Part shown: piece after piece, positions 56,001 through 61,982 of the stretch
How the letters are laid out: each line of letters starts with the position of its first letter
How positions within the stretch are numbered: position 1 is the stretch's first letter
Source of the DNA: Pyrocephalus nanus
Lineage: Eukaryota > Chordata > Aves > Passeriformes > Tyrannidae
DNA length: 64,000 bases
NCBI GenBank assembly: GCA_038380795.1
Contig: CM076259.1
Coordinates: forward strand, 100,985,739 to 101,049,738
Direction of reading: 5' to 3'
Position numbers and translations under genes: made by a program
The notes under the pieces: model-generated
The model's input: only the letters and a program-made list of their open reading frames with translations
What the model was told of the DNA's origin: nothing
The model's database searches: none

Positions 56001-59000
56001 ATTATTTTTAGCAGTGAGGAATTATTTTTGCAAAGCGATGTCTTTAAAAGAACATAGCTACAGTCCCAAGATATTGCAAGGAGTTAGTTCAATTAAGTTA
56101 ACTTTGAGTCAACTTGAGTAATTTGATTTCCTGTGGCTTTACTGAAGCAATGCAGCACATATTTTGCACTTCTTGTTTCTCCTCGGAGGCTAAGGCTTAC
56201 TCTTTAACACAGGTTATGCAAGGACATTTCTAGATGAACTATCACTAAAAATCTGTATTTACTGACTCACCAAATCTGGAGACAAGCCTAGACCCCTTAG
56301 TGCTCGAACACTGTTCTGTGTTGGTTTTGTCTTCTGTTCACCAGTGGCGTTAGGCTAAAAAGGCACATTTTGAAAGCTGGAATAAGCAACCAACCTCTAC
56401 TAAGAGAACAATTATAGATTAAAGGAGAAAATTCATTGCAAGTAATATATGCAGGACCTTAACATATCGAAGCAGAGTCACAATATGCCAGAAACATATA
56501 AGTAATTAACAGCGGTGCCATTTCTAAGAAGTACTCTGAAGAAACCCCAATACCTTAATTCAGGTCAGGTTTATTTTGTCTTTTTTATTCTTTCAGCAAA
56601 AAATTTCAATATAATTGACTCAGAAGAATAATCATGTTCCAAAAATTGGATTTTGTTAATAAATGGAGACTATTGAACACAGCACAAAGTCTCCAGTGAC
56701 TGTTTTTGGAAATGTTCAGATGTAGTAAACAATTCTGTTCTCAAATACACAGAATTAATCCTACCAATTGCTGATCAATCCATAGCTGTAGTTAATAATA
56801 AGCCTTTTAAATCTGTACAAGTGAAATCACATCATCATTACCAACTATTGCTTACAAAAATCTCCTCAGTGAATACTTACATCTCGTAAAGTAAAATTTA
56901 GAGTTCAAACAAAAAAGTACTTTTAGCCCTGTACAAAGAGTTGTAGTGGTCTTGACTTGACTCCAGCACAAAAGGGTTAATGGGACAAGTAAACAAATAC
57001 AAATATCAACCCAGAGTGAAATTATTTTATTAATTCTCATAACTTACCTGTGGTACTAAGCTAACATGGATGTTACAGAAGTTCTCTCTTTTTGCTTTGA
57101 ACTGAAACTGTCTAAATGCTTCAACAAATGGCATTCCTTCAATATCTCCAATGGTTCCACCCAGCTGAAAAGCAAAGCTTAGATATATCAGTGGCAGAAA
57201 GAAAAAAAAAGAAAAAAAAATATCTCTTATATACTTCAACATGTTTTCTGAACTTTTTGTCTTAAAAAAACCTGACAATTGAAATTTGCAGGCACACTCT
57301 GAAAAGAACCCTCATCTACTCTACACATTTCATTTCTTGTGGAAAACATTAAACAATTTTCCAGTTTTGTTATAATCATTTTACGCCAAATACATAAACT
57401 TCCCATGGGAAGATGTTTGGAGCTACTGAATAATATATGCTTTCACACTGCCATCAAAGTGGTGAACCAGTAATCAACAGTTAAGCTGATGTGAAGGTTT
57501 TTGTACAGAAGACCTTTATTTTCCTGTCAGATTAAGAAACAGTTGTGATCAACAAGATACAGACATTTCCCACTATCACCATGGTTTCCAACATCAATAA
57601 ATATTTATTACCAAATATTTATTACCAAATATTTATTACCAAATCAAAATGCAAGACTAAGTCCATGCTAAAGCTTATTTATAAAGATAGAAATTAAAAG
57701 TCTTTCAAAGACAGAGCTGTACTAGACTAAGCACTGAAAAAAGCAGTTTAACACGTCTGACAAAACATTCTGTGTTTCAGAATGATCCTTCTCTGCCACC
57801 AAGTGGCTTTTGACAGAATTGCATATTTCTGTTCATCCAGTATCAGAAAAACTTCTGATAAGTACATTTGCACATGGTCTAACTCCTTCATGATTTCGCC
57901 ATGGAAAAATGTTACAATTATTCTTAGAGTACTGAAGAAAAATAATTCTATCAGGCTGGAGGTACAAGTGTGTAACAAGAAAAGAAAATAAACCCCTTAC
58001 ATGAAGAAAACAGAAAATTAAGACTGAAGTTAAAGGGCTGATATTTATGTTCTTGTGCAACTTCTGTATTTACACTTCTCATATTTGTTTTAAATGAAAT
58101 ATTTGACTCTCACTGTGCACACCATAAAAAAAGATCTATAGTTATACTGATGAGTATATTTGAATCAAGACAGATTCTTCTCCCTAAGAAATACTGAGCA
58201 ATTGTGCTGCCTGGGTCATAAAGTTTATTGCATTATTGATTAAGGTGGTCACTTCTGGCATTAAATCTATGACATATTCTTCTGTCAAATTCTCAAGTAT
58301 AATCTTTTCCTGTATTATCTGCTGTAATAGTAATACTAGCAATTAGTGTCTTTCCTCCTCTCAGTGCCCTACTATGTTTCCATTGTGCAGAACATCAGCA
58401 GGTTAAGTGATTAACAAGGTTGCTGCCAAAGGTCTTAAACAAGAGAAAGTAGGAAACCAACTTACACATTCTTTAAATCTATGCCTTTAAACATGACCAC
58501 GAGCAACAAGATGGACATTTGAATACCTATGGAAAGCTAGAATGTTCCTCCTATTGACCACAAGAGATTTCAAATATCACACAAGTTTTCTCAACCCTAT
58601 TAGCAATAAAAGGCTTCAGTCAAATGTCTGGATCTTGGAACACGCAGTTCACATCACAGTATCTGTCTGCTTTAATTCTGTAAGTTAATAAACTCTTGAG
58701 CACCTCAGTTTCAGCAGTATTCTAAAATGAATTTAGTCAAATGGAAGTTGTAGGGATAAGACCACACCTATCACTTTTAGAACAAACCAAAAAACATAAA
58801 ATGTGTCTTTACATTATTGGTGTCTGTAAAACTTCAGTCTGACCTTTTCACCATATGTAGCAAAGAGAAAGCAAGCTACTATTTTATGTTCATTGCAGAT
58901 ATATAACCCAAAAGTTTCCATACTTGCCTCAATTACACAGATCTGTGGCTCCTGTCTGTCATCATCCACTGGAACTTTTGCCTGATTCATTACCCATTCC

Positions 59001-61939
59001 TGAACTGCATCAGTGATGTGTGGAACAACTACAAGACAAAACCAAAGAAGGTAAGCCTAGCTTACTTTACCTTAGTTTAATTTCTGCATTCAAAGGGAGA
59101 AAAATGTCAAGAGGAAACTACTAGGTCCTTTCTCTATTTCTCTTTGCCTTGAGCCCAGAACCCTAACGTTACATGAATATGCCCATAGCTCTTGGAAAGG
59201 AGAAAGTAAGGTGGTGCAGCAAGGAGCGGCCTGTTCTAGCTGATTGCTTCTTTTGGGAAGACTGAATGGACTAGTATCCCACAAAATTAAAAATATTACC
59301 TTGAACGGTTTTCCCCAGGTAATCACCATGTCTTTCTTTATTAATGACATGCTGATATATCTTTCCAGTGGTGATATTGTTATCTTTATAGAGATTGATG
59401 TCCAAAAATCTCTCATAATTTCCCAAATCCAAGTCAACTTCTCCACCATCATTCAATACAAAAACTTCACCTGAAAAAAGAAAGTGAAAACAGACAGGAA
59501 AACAAAAAAATCAGAAATTACTAAACACCCAGCAGGAATACAAAAAATGTCTTAAAATAGAAGAATTTTTCTTTTAAATGACAGAACAACACATCAGTAA
59601 AGCACATACTGCAACTCAATCTATACTGCCATTCTGTGAGACTTAATATCCAAGTCATTAGTTTTACATCTAATGTCTGTCCCTCAGACACATACAGTTT
59701 TGCAAATAAATAAAAGTTGTATTGTCAAAATATTTAAGTGACTTTTAAATATTTAACCAGCATTTCAACAGCTCTACAACCCGTCATCAGAAGGAAACAA
59801 CCTCCAGGAATCATAAATGAGCAACAAAATAATAATCTACTTGTAGAAGACAAAATCTGTGTTTTTACAAGCATGAATCATAGATGTTCAAAGTGTTTCA
59901 CCATAAATTCTTGTTGTTTGGATCTATTCTAGTGATTAAGGCATGGATTAGGAGTAAAGTTATGATGAATATGTGTCTTCAAACAGGATCACTGTCTTTT
60001 ATTCAGTTGTTCCATTCTGTGTATTTGGTTCACTATGTCCACAGTGAGGGTTATTTCTGACACTGAAAAAATTAATTAAAGTATGTTCAAGGTTTCCTTA
60101 GGCCTCTAAAGACTCTCTAAATTCTGAATCTAGTCAACTTCTGAAGGAACTAAAGATGCTAGATCTTGAGGTAAGGCTGGAAAGCTCTTCAGAAAAACTG
60201 TAAAATATTTTGCCCAATGAACCAATGGCTAAGGAAGTTACAGGACTAATGCACATACACACACACACAAAAAAAACCCACCCCAACTAACCAACCAACC
60301 AACCAACCAACCAAAAAAACCAAAAACAACAGCAAAACCCCTCACTTCCCCTGAAGGTATAACGTGGACTACAGAAACAGATATTCCACCAAGGTACAAC
60401 ACTCCACTTGAATGAACAGCCTAACAAACCACCCCAATGTGTGCTAAAGAGTGGAAGATTTAAGATTTATGCCTGATTCTGTGAGGTAGTTAATACCTCC
60501 TCCATTTTAAGTCATCATTTCAGCCAACAAATTATTTGAGCCAACAGGTGTAGTGTGGAACCAACATTTCTCTTAAGCAGGCCTTGGAAGAATAAAAAAA
60601 ATATACATTGCTAAAAAAAACTCTTTAGTTAACTGGAAATCGCTAAATTGAAATTCTTTGACTCAACCATATTTTTGTCAAAATGTTAACAGAAGAGGAT
60701 CCCCATTCTGGTGTGTGTGAATTTTCATGTACTACCCAGCAAGCCAGTTCTTCTTCCCGAGCAGCAAGAAACTCAAGTGAAGAAAGGAATTACATGCCTT
60801 AGTGTTCCCTCTCCTCTGTACCTGATCCAAGGAAGGAATACATACATCCTCAGGAGTTTTAACACTTGCTCAACTGCCTAAGTAGCACTAGATGTGCTCC
60901 TGAAAGTGAAAAACTACTGGATTAGTTAAATTTTCCTTTTTGAGAAAGGTCTGACGAGCTGTGCTTTTCCTCCACTTAAAAAGCTAAGTGGTCTTTTTTC
61001 ATTTCAGGAGATATACACATTTACCTTCAGTTCTAAAAATTTTGGTCTGGACTAAAATGAAGCAGATAAAGTTCAAAAAATAATAATTAGAAATGTCTAT
61101 TGGCTGAAGGTCCTTCAAAAACCATTGCTTTTAATAAATGTACAAATAAAAAGCCACACAGCTGAAGGAACATTCAACATTTTAAATGCATGTCAAACTC
61201 TCTTGTAACTCATTAGCAACACAGCCAGTACAACCAAGTTGGCTTAGACAGCTAACCAACCAAACTAAGCATCTACTTGAAAACTGTATCATTAGCGGGC
61301 TCTCTAAGCTTCAATGATGTTTTTGACTACATCCTCTCTGACTAAAATGAGAACTTAGGCTAACTCTCATGAAGGCACTTAAACTAGAAGGCACTGACAC
61401 CCAGAGAACATCATTCACAAATAACTGTTGAGGACTTAAGTTTCAAATAAGCTTTATAGCACTATTGAATTTTTTTCTAATCAAGTTGAACTGAAGATAG
61501 CATTAATTGAACAAGGCTTTCAGCTAGGATTTTCCCATTAGGGTGGTATTTTATAGAAAGGAAGCATCTGTTCATAATAGTATCTTCAACAAACAAGCTT
61601 CTCTTTACTTAGAGCAGACAGTACACTTCAGAACATATCGTTAAGCAATAAAACTTGAAAAACAATTCTAAAATTACTAAGTACCATACTACTGGCTTTT
61701 AAAAAACAAAACCAAAACACCTTATTGTGAATACATATATTTATGCAAAAGGAAACAGCACCAGTCTTCATACCATGTTCATATGGCGAAAAGGTTCCGG
61801 CATCTATGTTTATGTAAGGATCAATTTTGATCGCAGTGACACGAAGACCACATGATTTCAGAATGGTGCCAATGCTGCTTGCAATGATCCCTTTGCCAAT
61901 GCCTGAGATGACACCACCAGTCACCAGGATGTACTTCAT
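5022..61939 (-). CDS. CTPS2: CTP synthase 2 (whole gene, 17 coding exons)
   Basis: CTP synthase makes CTP from UTP, using ATP and ammonia released from glutamine; it acts in the cytosol and assembles into tetramers and filaments. Joined exons: 61939-61774, 59470-59300, 59028-58928, 57164-57048, 56354-56271, 53735-53655, 51464-51313, 51066-50934, 48995-48907, 48167-48073, 47235-47173, 46551-46508, 19586-19490, 17582-17527, 15895-15799, 12985-12841, 5091-5022. They sum to 1761 nt, 586 aa plus stop, with all phases compatible. The synthetase domain (about 1-280) has the P-loop [10 protein letters not shown] at 8-17. The class I glutamine amidotransferase domain (about 300-560) has the nucleophile Cys399 (GVCLGMQ) and His526/Glu528 (FHPEF). 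His355, a known filament contact in human CTPS, is kept. CTPS2 is preferred to CTPS1 because of its neighbours S100G and SYAP1 and the sequence match. The gene looks intact. Confidence 0.97.
5092..12840 (-). other. CTPS2 intron 16
   Basis: 7.7-kb GT-AG intron. It holds a diverged tandem pair near 7343-7446, a T-run in 7981-8003, a 14-bp palindrome at 8397-8410, a moderately GC-rich stretch at about 8820-9230 with no recognised product, a 26-bp tandem duplication at 11715-11764 and an A-run at 12004-12020. No RNA gene or exon of another gene was recognised. Confidence 0.85.
12841..12985 (-). CDS. CTPS2: CTPS2 coding exon 16, His526/Glu528 (residues 516-563 and 2 nt)
   Basis: 145 nt; encodes [34 protein letters not shown] and the end of the amidotransferase fold ([11 protein letters not shown]). 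His526 and Glu528 complete the Cys-His-Glu triad, with human numbering. Acceptor CTTGTAG, donor CAAG|GTAATC. Confidence 0.97.
14715..14880 (-). mobile_element. CR1 LINE fragment, 3' end, minus orientation
   Basis: The plus strand reads like the reverse complement of an avian CR1 3' end: a CACCTTGGGAGGCCTCTA phrase, then CTCAAAGCAGGGACAAG, and later an 'ACACTCCAGTAATG' phrase (compare the GTTCCAGTG of the consensus). It is heavily diverged, so the limits are approximate. Confidence 0.65.
14985..15520 (+). mobile_element. Degraded CR1 LINE fragment, plus orientation
   Basis: A decayed retroelement ending in GGACTAGATGACCTCCCAAA and then AATGATTCTACA, the typical CR1 3' terminus. Upstream are traces of the reverse-transcriptase region (for example GACTTTAACACGGCTTTGGA, related to the 'FSKAFDT' coding block). 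Many stops and frameshifts make it non-functional. Confidence 0.65.
15799..15895 (-). CDS. CTPS2: CTPS2 coding exon 15 (residues 484-515 and 1 nt)
   Basis: 97 nt; encodes [20 protein letters not shown] and [12 protein letters not shown]. Acceptor TTTTTTCAG, donor GAGA|GTGAGT. Confidence 0.96.
15896..17526 (-). other. CTPS2 intron 14
   Basis: 1.6-kb GT-AG intron. It contains a CR1 fragment at about 16965-17400; the remainder is featureless AT-rich sequence. Confidence 0.85.
16965..17400 (+). mobile_element. CR1 LINE 3' fragment, plus orientation
   Basis: It shows the CR1 3' block order in decayed form: CTGGATGTGTTCAGCCTAGG, later AAGCATTGGAACAAATTGTC, then AACTAGATGGCACA and GAGCTGGACCAGAATA near the end. 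It is 5' truncated and diverged, carries no intact ORF and overlaps no CTPS2 exon. Confidence 0.75.
17527..17582 (-). CDS. CTPS2: CTPS2 coding exon 14 (residues 465-483)
   Basis: 56 nt; encodes [19 protein letters not shown]. The EERHRHR(Y/F)E motif belongs to the glutamine site region. Acceptor TATATTCAG, donor GAG|GTAAGT. Confidence 0.97.
17583..19489 (-). other. CTPS2 intron 13
   Basis: 1.9-kb GT-AG intron. AT-rich; no repeat, RNA gene or nested exon recognised. Confidence 0.85.
19490..19586 (-). CDS. CTPS2: CTPS2 coding exon 13 (residues 433-464 and 1 nt)
   Basis: 97 nt; encodes [20 protein letters not shown] and [12 protein letters not shown], conserved in vertebrate CTP synthases. Acceptor CTCTACAG, donor TTAA|GTAAGT. 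Confidence 0.97.
21729..21757. repeat. Poly(A) tract
   Basis: An uninterrupted or nearly uninterrupted A-run of about 20 bases following GCTCAGGG. It could be the tail of a decayed retroposon, but no body is recognisable upstream. Confidence 0.7.
30230..30560 (+). mobile_element. Ancient CR1/L3-type LINE remnant
   Basis: The 3' part reads TGGGCCTTTGGCCTAGATGG then TTATCTGACCCAGTGTGATC, resembling the 3' terminus of old amniote CR1 elements (in my recollection, 'gacctttggtctgacccagtatgg'). The body is too decayed to define the 5' limit. Confidence 0.5.
31919..32055. repeat. A-rich (AAAAAC-type) low-complexity tract
   Basis: About 135 bp dominated by A-runs interrupted by single C or G. It gives a lysine- and asparagine-rich ORF (31882-32082) that is a composition artefact. 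Confidence 0.85.
39206..39213 (+). promoter_or_regulatory. S100G: Probable TATA box of S100G
   Basis: TATAAAGG lies 61 bases before a good splice donor (GAG|GTAAGC at 39275). This would allow a short non-coding first exon starting about 25-30 bases downstream, the layout of mammalian S100 genes. Inferred from position and motif only. Confidence 0.5.
39237..39274 (+). other. S100G: Inferred S100G non-coding exon 1
   Basis: The start is set about 30 bases after the TATA box and is approximate. The end is the consensus donor GAG|GTAAGC. It would be spliced over 215 nt to the acceptor TGTTTACAG before 39490. The layout fits the S100 family, in which exon 1 is usually untranslated. No transcript evidence is available here. 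Confidence 0.4.
39518..39649 (+). CDS. S100G: S100G coding exon A (residues 1-44)
   Basis: 132 nt within an exon that begins at 39490 after TGTTTACAG, leaving 28 nt of 5'UTR. It encodes the N-terminal helix ([17 protein letters not shown]), the 14-residue S100 loop and the helix [14 protein letters not shown]. Donor AAG|GTAAAT. Confidence 0.9.
39518..41565 (+). CDS. S100G: S100-G / calbindin-D9k-like EF-hand protein (two coding exons)
   Basis: Joined exons 39518-39649 and 41452-41565 give 81 aa; human S100G is 79. Mammalian S100G is a small cytosolic vitamin-D-regulated calcium buffer. The order is an S100-type EF-hand (loop residues 17-30), a linker, then a canonical EF-hand (loop 57-68: [12 protein letters not shown], with Asp57, Asn59, Asp61, Ser65 and Glu68 all fit to bind calcium). 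In the first loop, [12 protein letters not shown] aligns with the mammalian YAAKEGDPDQLS, but the final bidentate Glu is Gly30. The ATG has a strong context (A at -3, G at +4). The gene sits antisense inside a CTPS2 intron, as in human. The phase-0 intron between the EF-hands is the S100 family pattern. It could instead be a related S100 paralogue, but the position favours S100G. Confidence 0.87.
39650..41451 (+). other. S100G intron between EF-hand exons
   Basis: 1.8-kb phase-0 GT-AG intron, from GTAAAT to TATAAAAAACAG. AT-rich; no repeat or further exon recognised. Confidence 0.85.
41452..41565 (+). CDS. S100G: S100G coding exon B (residues 45-81 and stop)
   Basis: 114 nt; encodes [20 protein letters not shown] then [17 protein letters not shown] and stop TAA at 41563-41565. 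The canonical EF-hand shows all side-chain ligands. The C-terminal extension after the last helix is two or three residues longer than human S100G. Confidence 0.92.
   Translation, partial: DQFSLDNIIKSLDKNNDGKVSFDEFVMLIKRITNTGQ
41671..41676 (+). terminator. S100G: S100G polyadenylation signal AATAAA
   Basis: AATAAA lies 105 bases after the stop, on the coding strand, followed within about 25-45 bases by a TGTCTGTATTGTGTTTCC region fit for a downstream GU-rich element. It gives a short 3'UTR of roughly 125-135 nt. Confidence 0.75.
43280..43347. repeat. Perfect 32-bp tandem duplication
   Basis: The unit beginning ATAGAGGAAGATGAGGGAAA and ending GGAACAAACAA occurs at 43281-43312 and again without change at 43313-43344, with a partial third start (ATA). 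Identity of the copies suggests a recent event. Confidence 0.95.
43725..44420 (+). mobile_element. CR1 LINE, 5'-truncated, well preserved
   Basis: About 690 bp matching the end of the CR1 ORF2 and its 3'UTR in order: GGTGTTGGTCGACAATGGCT, CAGCAGTGTGCCCAGGAGG, CACTACAAGAAAGACATTGA, GGAGAAGAGGAGGCTCAGGG, AAGCATTGGAATGGACTG, GACTCAATGATCTTGGAGGT, ending in GTGTGATTCTCC. CR1 is the dominant LINE of birds and usually inserts 5'-truncated, as here. The reverse-transcriptase tail is broken by stops. It lies in CTPS2 intron 12, antisense to CTPS2. Confidence 0.95.
46508..46551 (-). CDS. CTPS2: CTPS2 coding exon 12 (residues 418-432)
   Basis: 44 nt micro-exon; encodes [15 protein letters not shown], the loop between the nucleophile elbow and the MPEH segment. 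Acceptor TGTTTCAG, donor GTT|GTAAGT. A 26.9-kb intron follows. Confidence 0.95.
46552..47172 (-). other. CTPS2 intron 11
   Basis: 621-bp GT-AG intron; no feature seen. Confidence 0.85.
47173..47235 (-). CDS. CTPS2: CTPS2 coding exon 11, catalytic Cys399 (residues 397-417)
   Basis: 63 nt; encodes [20 protein letters not shown] and K417. Cys399 is the glutaminase nucleophile and its numbering equals human. Acceptor TTTTCTAG, donor AAAG|GTGAGC. Although short, it is fixed by the phases of both neighbours. Confidence 0.97.
47236..48072 (-). other. CTPS2 intron 10
   Basis: 837-bp GT-AG intron; an A-run close to its 3' acceptor side (47240-47252), otherwise nothing seen. Confidence 0.85.
48073..48167 (-). 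CDS. CTPS2: CTPS2 coding exon 10 (residues 365-396 and 1 nt)
   Basis: 95 nt; encodes [20 protein letters not shown], the oxyanion-hole region of the amidotransferase, then [13 protein letters not shown] run of A bases (on the coding strand) encodes Lys390-Lys392. Acceptor ATTACAG, donor CTTG|GTAAGA. Confidence 0.97.
48168..48906 (-). other. CTPS2 intron 9
   Basis: 739-bp GT-AG intron with an A/C-rich low-complexity stretch at about 48640-48690; nothing else seen. Confidence 0.85.
48907..48995 (-). CDS. CTPS2: CTPS2 coding exon 9 (residues 336-364 and 2 nt)
   Basis: 89 nt; encodes [20 protein letters not shown] followed by QAWHKLCKA. His355 and Trp358 sit in the filament-contact segment described for human CTPS. 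This is the most divergent internal exon against human CTPS2, as expected for a surface loop. Acceptor TTATTAG, donor CAGA|GTAAGT. Confidence 0.96.
50267..50505 (-). mobile_element. CR1 LINE 3' end, minus orientation
   Basis: It begins with GACAGAATCACATAGGTCAG, then AAAGGACCTTGTGAGGTCTT and CAAGCCCAACCCTCTACTCA, the reverse complement of a CR1 3' terminus. It continues through CAGGCTGCTCAGGGTC and CTGACCACCTGCTATT and ends near a T-rich run at 50476-50501. Confidence 0.85.
50530..50625 (-). mobile_element. Short CR1 3'-end fragment, minus orientation
   Basis: CAGAGAATCACAAAATCACT then AAGGCTGGAAAGGATCCTTG and the CCACTAAACCA phrase match a second CR1 subfamily 3' end. It lies immediately after the previous fragment in the same orientation, so the two look like separate insertions. 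Confidence 0.8.
50934..51066 (-). CDS. CTPS2: CTPS2 coding exon 8 (residues 291-335)
   Basis: 133 nt; encodes [19 protein letters not shown], the first strand of the glutamine amidotransferase domain, and [20 protein letters not shown]. Acceptor TTGTCAG, donor ATG|GTGAGG. Confidence 0.97.
51067..51312 (-). other. CTPS2 intron 7
   Basis: 246-bp GT-AG intron, the smallest of the gene; no feature seen. Confidence 0.85.
51313..51464 (-). CDS. CTPS2: CTPS2 coding exon 7 (residues 241-290 and 2 nt)
   Basis: 152 nt; encodes [20 protein letters not shown] and the linker helix towards the glutaminase domain ([10 protein letters not shown]). It ends CAG|GTATTC after two bases of Arg291. The acceptor is TTTGCTAG. 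Confidence 0.96.
51885..52565 (+). mobile_element. CR1 LINE fragment (reverse-transcriptase region), plus orientation
   Basis: It follows the CR1 ORF2 order: TTCACCAAGGGAAGGTCATA, GAGAGCAGTGGATATCATCT, TTCAGGAAGGCTTTTAACAC ('FSKAFDTV' region), GTACCCCAGGGGCCAGTACT ('GVPQGSVL'), TTTTCAGATGACACCAAAGT ('FADDTK'), AAGAAGTTCAACAAGGGTAA and ACCAAGTTGAACATTAGCCA. It lacks the 3'UTR and has stops and frameshifts, so it is dead. Confidence 0.9.
52198..52258. repeat. AT-rich microsatellite-like block inside CR1
   Basis: About 60 bp of almost pure A and T (TATTATTATATATTATATAA and variants) lies between CTCATTAAT and TCTGGATGATGGGG. These flanks are contiguous in CR1 (the 'FINDLDDG' codons), so the AT block was inserted or expanded inside the element. 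Confidence 0.85.
53655..53735 (-). CDS. CTPS2: CTPS2 coding exon 6 (residues 214-240)
   Basis: 81 nt, phase 0. It encodes [20 protein letters not shown] and CHVEPEQ, the end of the Rossmann-like synthetase core. Acceptor ATGACAG, donor CAG|GTCAGT. Confidence 0.96.
53736..56270 (-). other. CTPS2 intron 5
   Basis: 2.5-kb GT-AG intron. A GC-richer island at about 54920-55340, with an 81-codon plus-strand ORF at 55090-55335, stands out (see findings). An A-run lies at 55815-55828. Otherwise AT-rich. Confidence 0.85.
55090..55335 (+). other. Unidentified 81-codon ORF in GC-rich islet
   Basis: ATG at 55090 to TGA at 55333-55335, starting [16 protein letters not shown] and ending with the helix-like [17 protein letters not shown]. 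Composition differs from the surrounding AT-rich intron. There is no in-frame extension upstream, where several stops occur, and I recognise no family. It could be a decayed retrocopy or repeat-derived DNA, or chance in a GC-rich patch. Weak evidence for a gene. Confidence 0.2.
56271..56354 (-). CDS. CTPS2: CTPS2 coding exon 5 (residues 186-213)
   Basis: 84 nt, phase 0 at both ends. It encodes [16 protein letters not shown] and RGLGLSPDL. The GEQKTKPTQ motif lines the UTP site. The first residues are PNATG, where I recall LSATG in human CTPS2 and PSSTG in CTPS1. Donor TTG|GTGAGT. Confidence 0.96.
56355..57047 (-). other. CTPS2 intron 4
   Basis: 693-bp GT-AG intron; no feature seen. Confidence 0.85.
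57048..57164 (-). CDS. CTPS2: CTPS2 coding exon 4 (residues 147-185)
   Basis: 117 nt, phase 0 at both ends. It encodes [20 protein letters not shown] and [12 protein letters not shown], near-invariant in vertebrate CTP synthases. Acceptor TTTCAG, donor CAG|GTAAGT. Confidence 0.97.
57165..58927 (-). other. CTPS2 intron 3 (GC-AG)
   Basis: 1.76-kb intron with donor GC at 58927-58926 and a TTTTCAG acceptor. It contains three perfect 14-bp tandem copies at 57601-57642. Nothing else was recognised. Confidence 0.88.
57601..57642. repeat. 14-bp tandem repeat, three perfect copies
   Basis: ATATTTATTACCAA is repeated three times without change at 57601-57614, 57615-57628 and 57629-57642. Confidence 0.97.
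58928..59028 (-). CDS. CTPS2: CTPS2 coding exon 3 (residues 113-146), GC donor
   Basis: 101 nt; encodes [18 protein letters not shown] and ends with ICVIE. The acceptor is TTGTAG. The frame must pass from Glu146 (GAG) to Leu147 (CTG), as in all CTP synthases (VIELGG). The donor at that point is GAG|GCAAGT, a GC donor with otherwise perfect consensus. No GT donor is available without inserting residues. Confidence 0.95.
59300..59470 (-). CDS. CTPS2: CTPS2 coding exon 2 (residues 56-112 and 1 nt)
   Basis: 171 nt between acceptor TTTTTTCAG and donor CAAG|GTAATA. It encodes the [21 protein letters not shown] block, including Asp70, equivalent to a Mg-binding Asp of bacterial CTP synthase, and the [16 protein letters not shown] block used for UTP and allosteric CTP binding in the family. 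Confidence 0.97.
59471..61773 (-). other. CTPS2 intron 1 (between coding exons 1 and 2)
   Basis: 2.3-kb GT-AG intron. A (CA)n run and an (AACC)n/(CCAA)n microsatellite occupy about 60256-60316, followed by an A/C-rich tail to about 60340. No gene or mobile element recognised. Confidence 0.85.
60256..60316. repeat. (CA)n and (CCAA)n microsatellites
   Basis: A short CACACACACACA run and A-run are followed by CAACTAACCAACCAACCAAC and further CCAA units, a compound simple repeat likely to vary in length between individuals. Confidence 0.9.
61774..61939 (-). CDS. CTPS2: CTPS2 coding exon 1 (residues 1-55 and 1 nt)
   Basis: The start ATG is at 61937-61939. Its context is weak (C at -3, A at +4), but the next residues, MKYILVTGG, are the universal start of CTP synthases, and upstream in-frame codons give no family match. 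The exon holds the ATP P-loop (residues 8-17, Lys16) and the [19 protein letters not shown] block. It ends CATG|GTATGA after the first base of Gly56. Confidence 0.97.
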
Positions 61940-61980
61940 TGGAAAATCAGCACACACACACACAGACCTTGAGCTGGAAA
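61940..61980 (-). other. CTPS2: CTPS2 5'UTR part of the start-codon exon
   Basis: Upstream of the ATG the minus strand reads through a short (GT)n tract to the acceptor TTGTTTTAG at 61981-61982. An alternative acceptor, TTTCCAG, lies 7 bases further into the exon. Either leaves a 34-41 nt 5'UTR segment. The GT tract within the UTR may vary in length. Confidence 0.6.
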
Positions 61981-61982
61981 CC

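Noticed and set aside
61940..61963. Upstream in-frame extension of the CTPS2 start (reading CVCADFP before MKYI)
   Set aside because: The upstream codon is GTG within a GT repeat, and the residues match no CTP synthase; the ATG at 61937-61939 is the conserved start.
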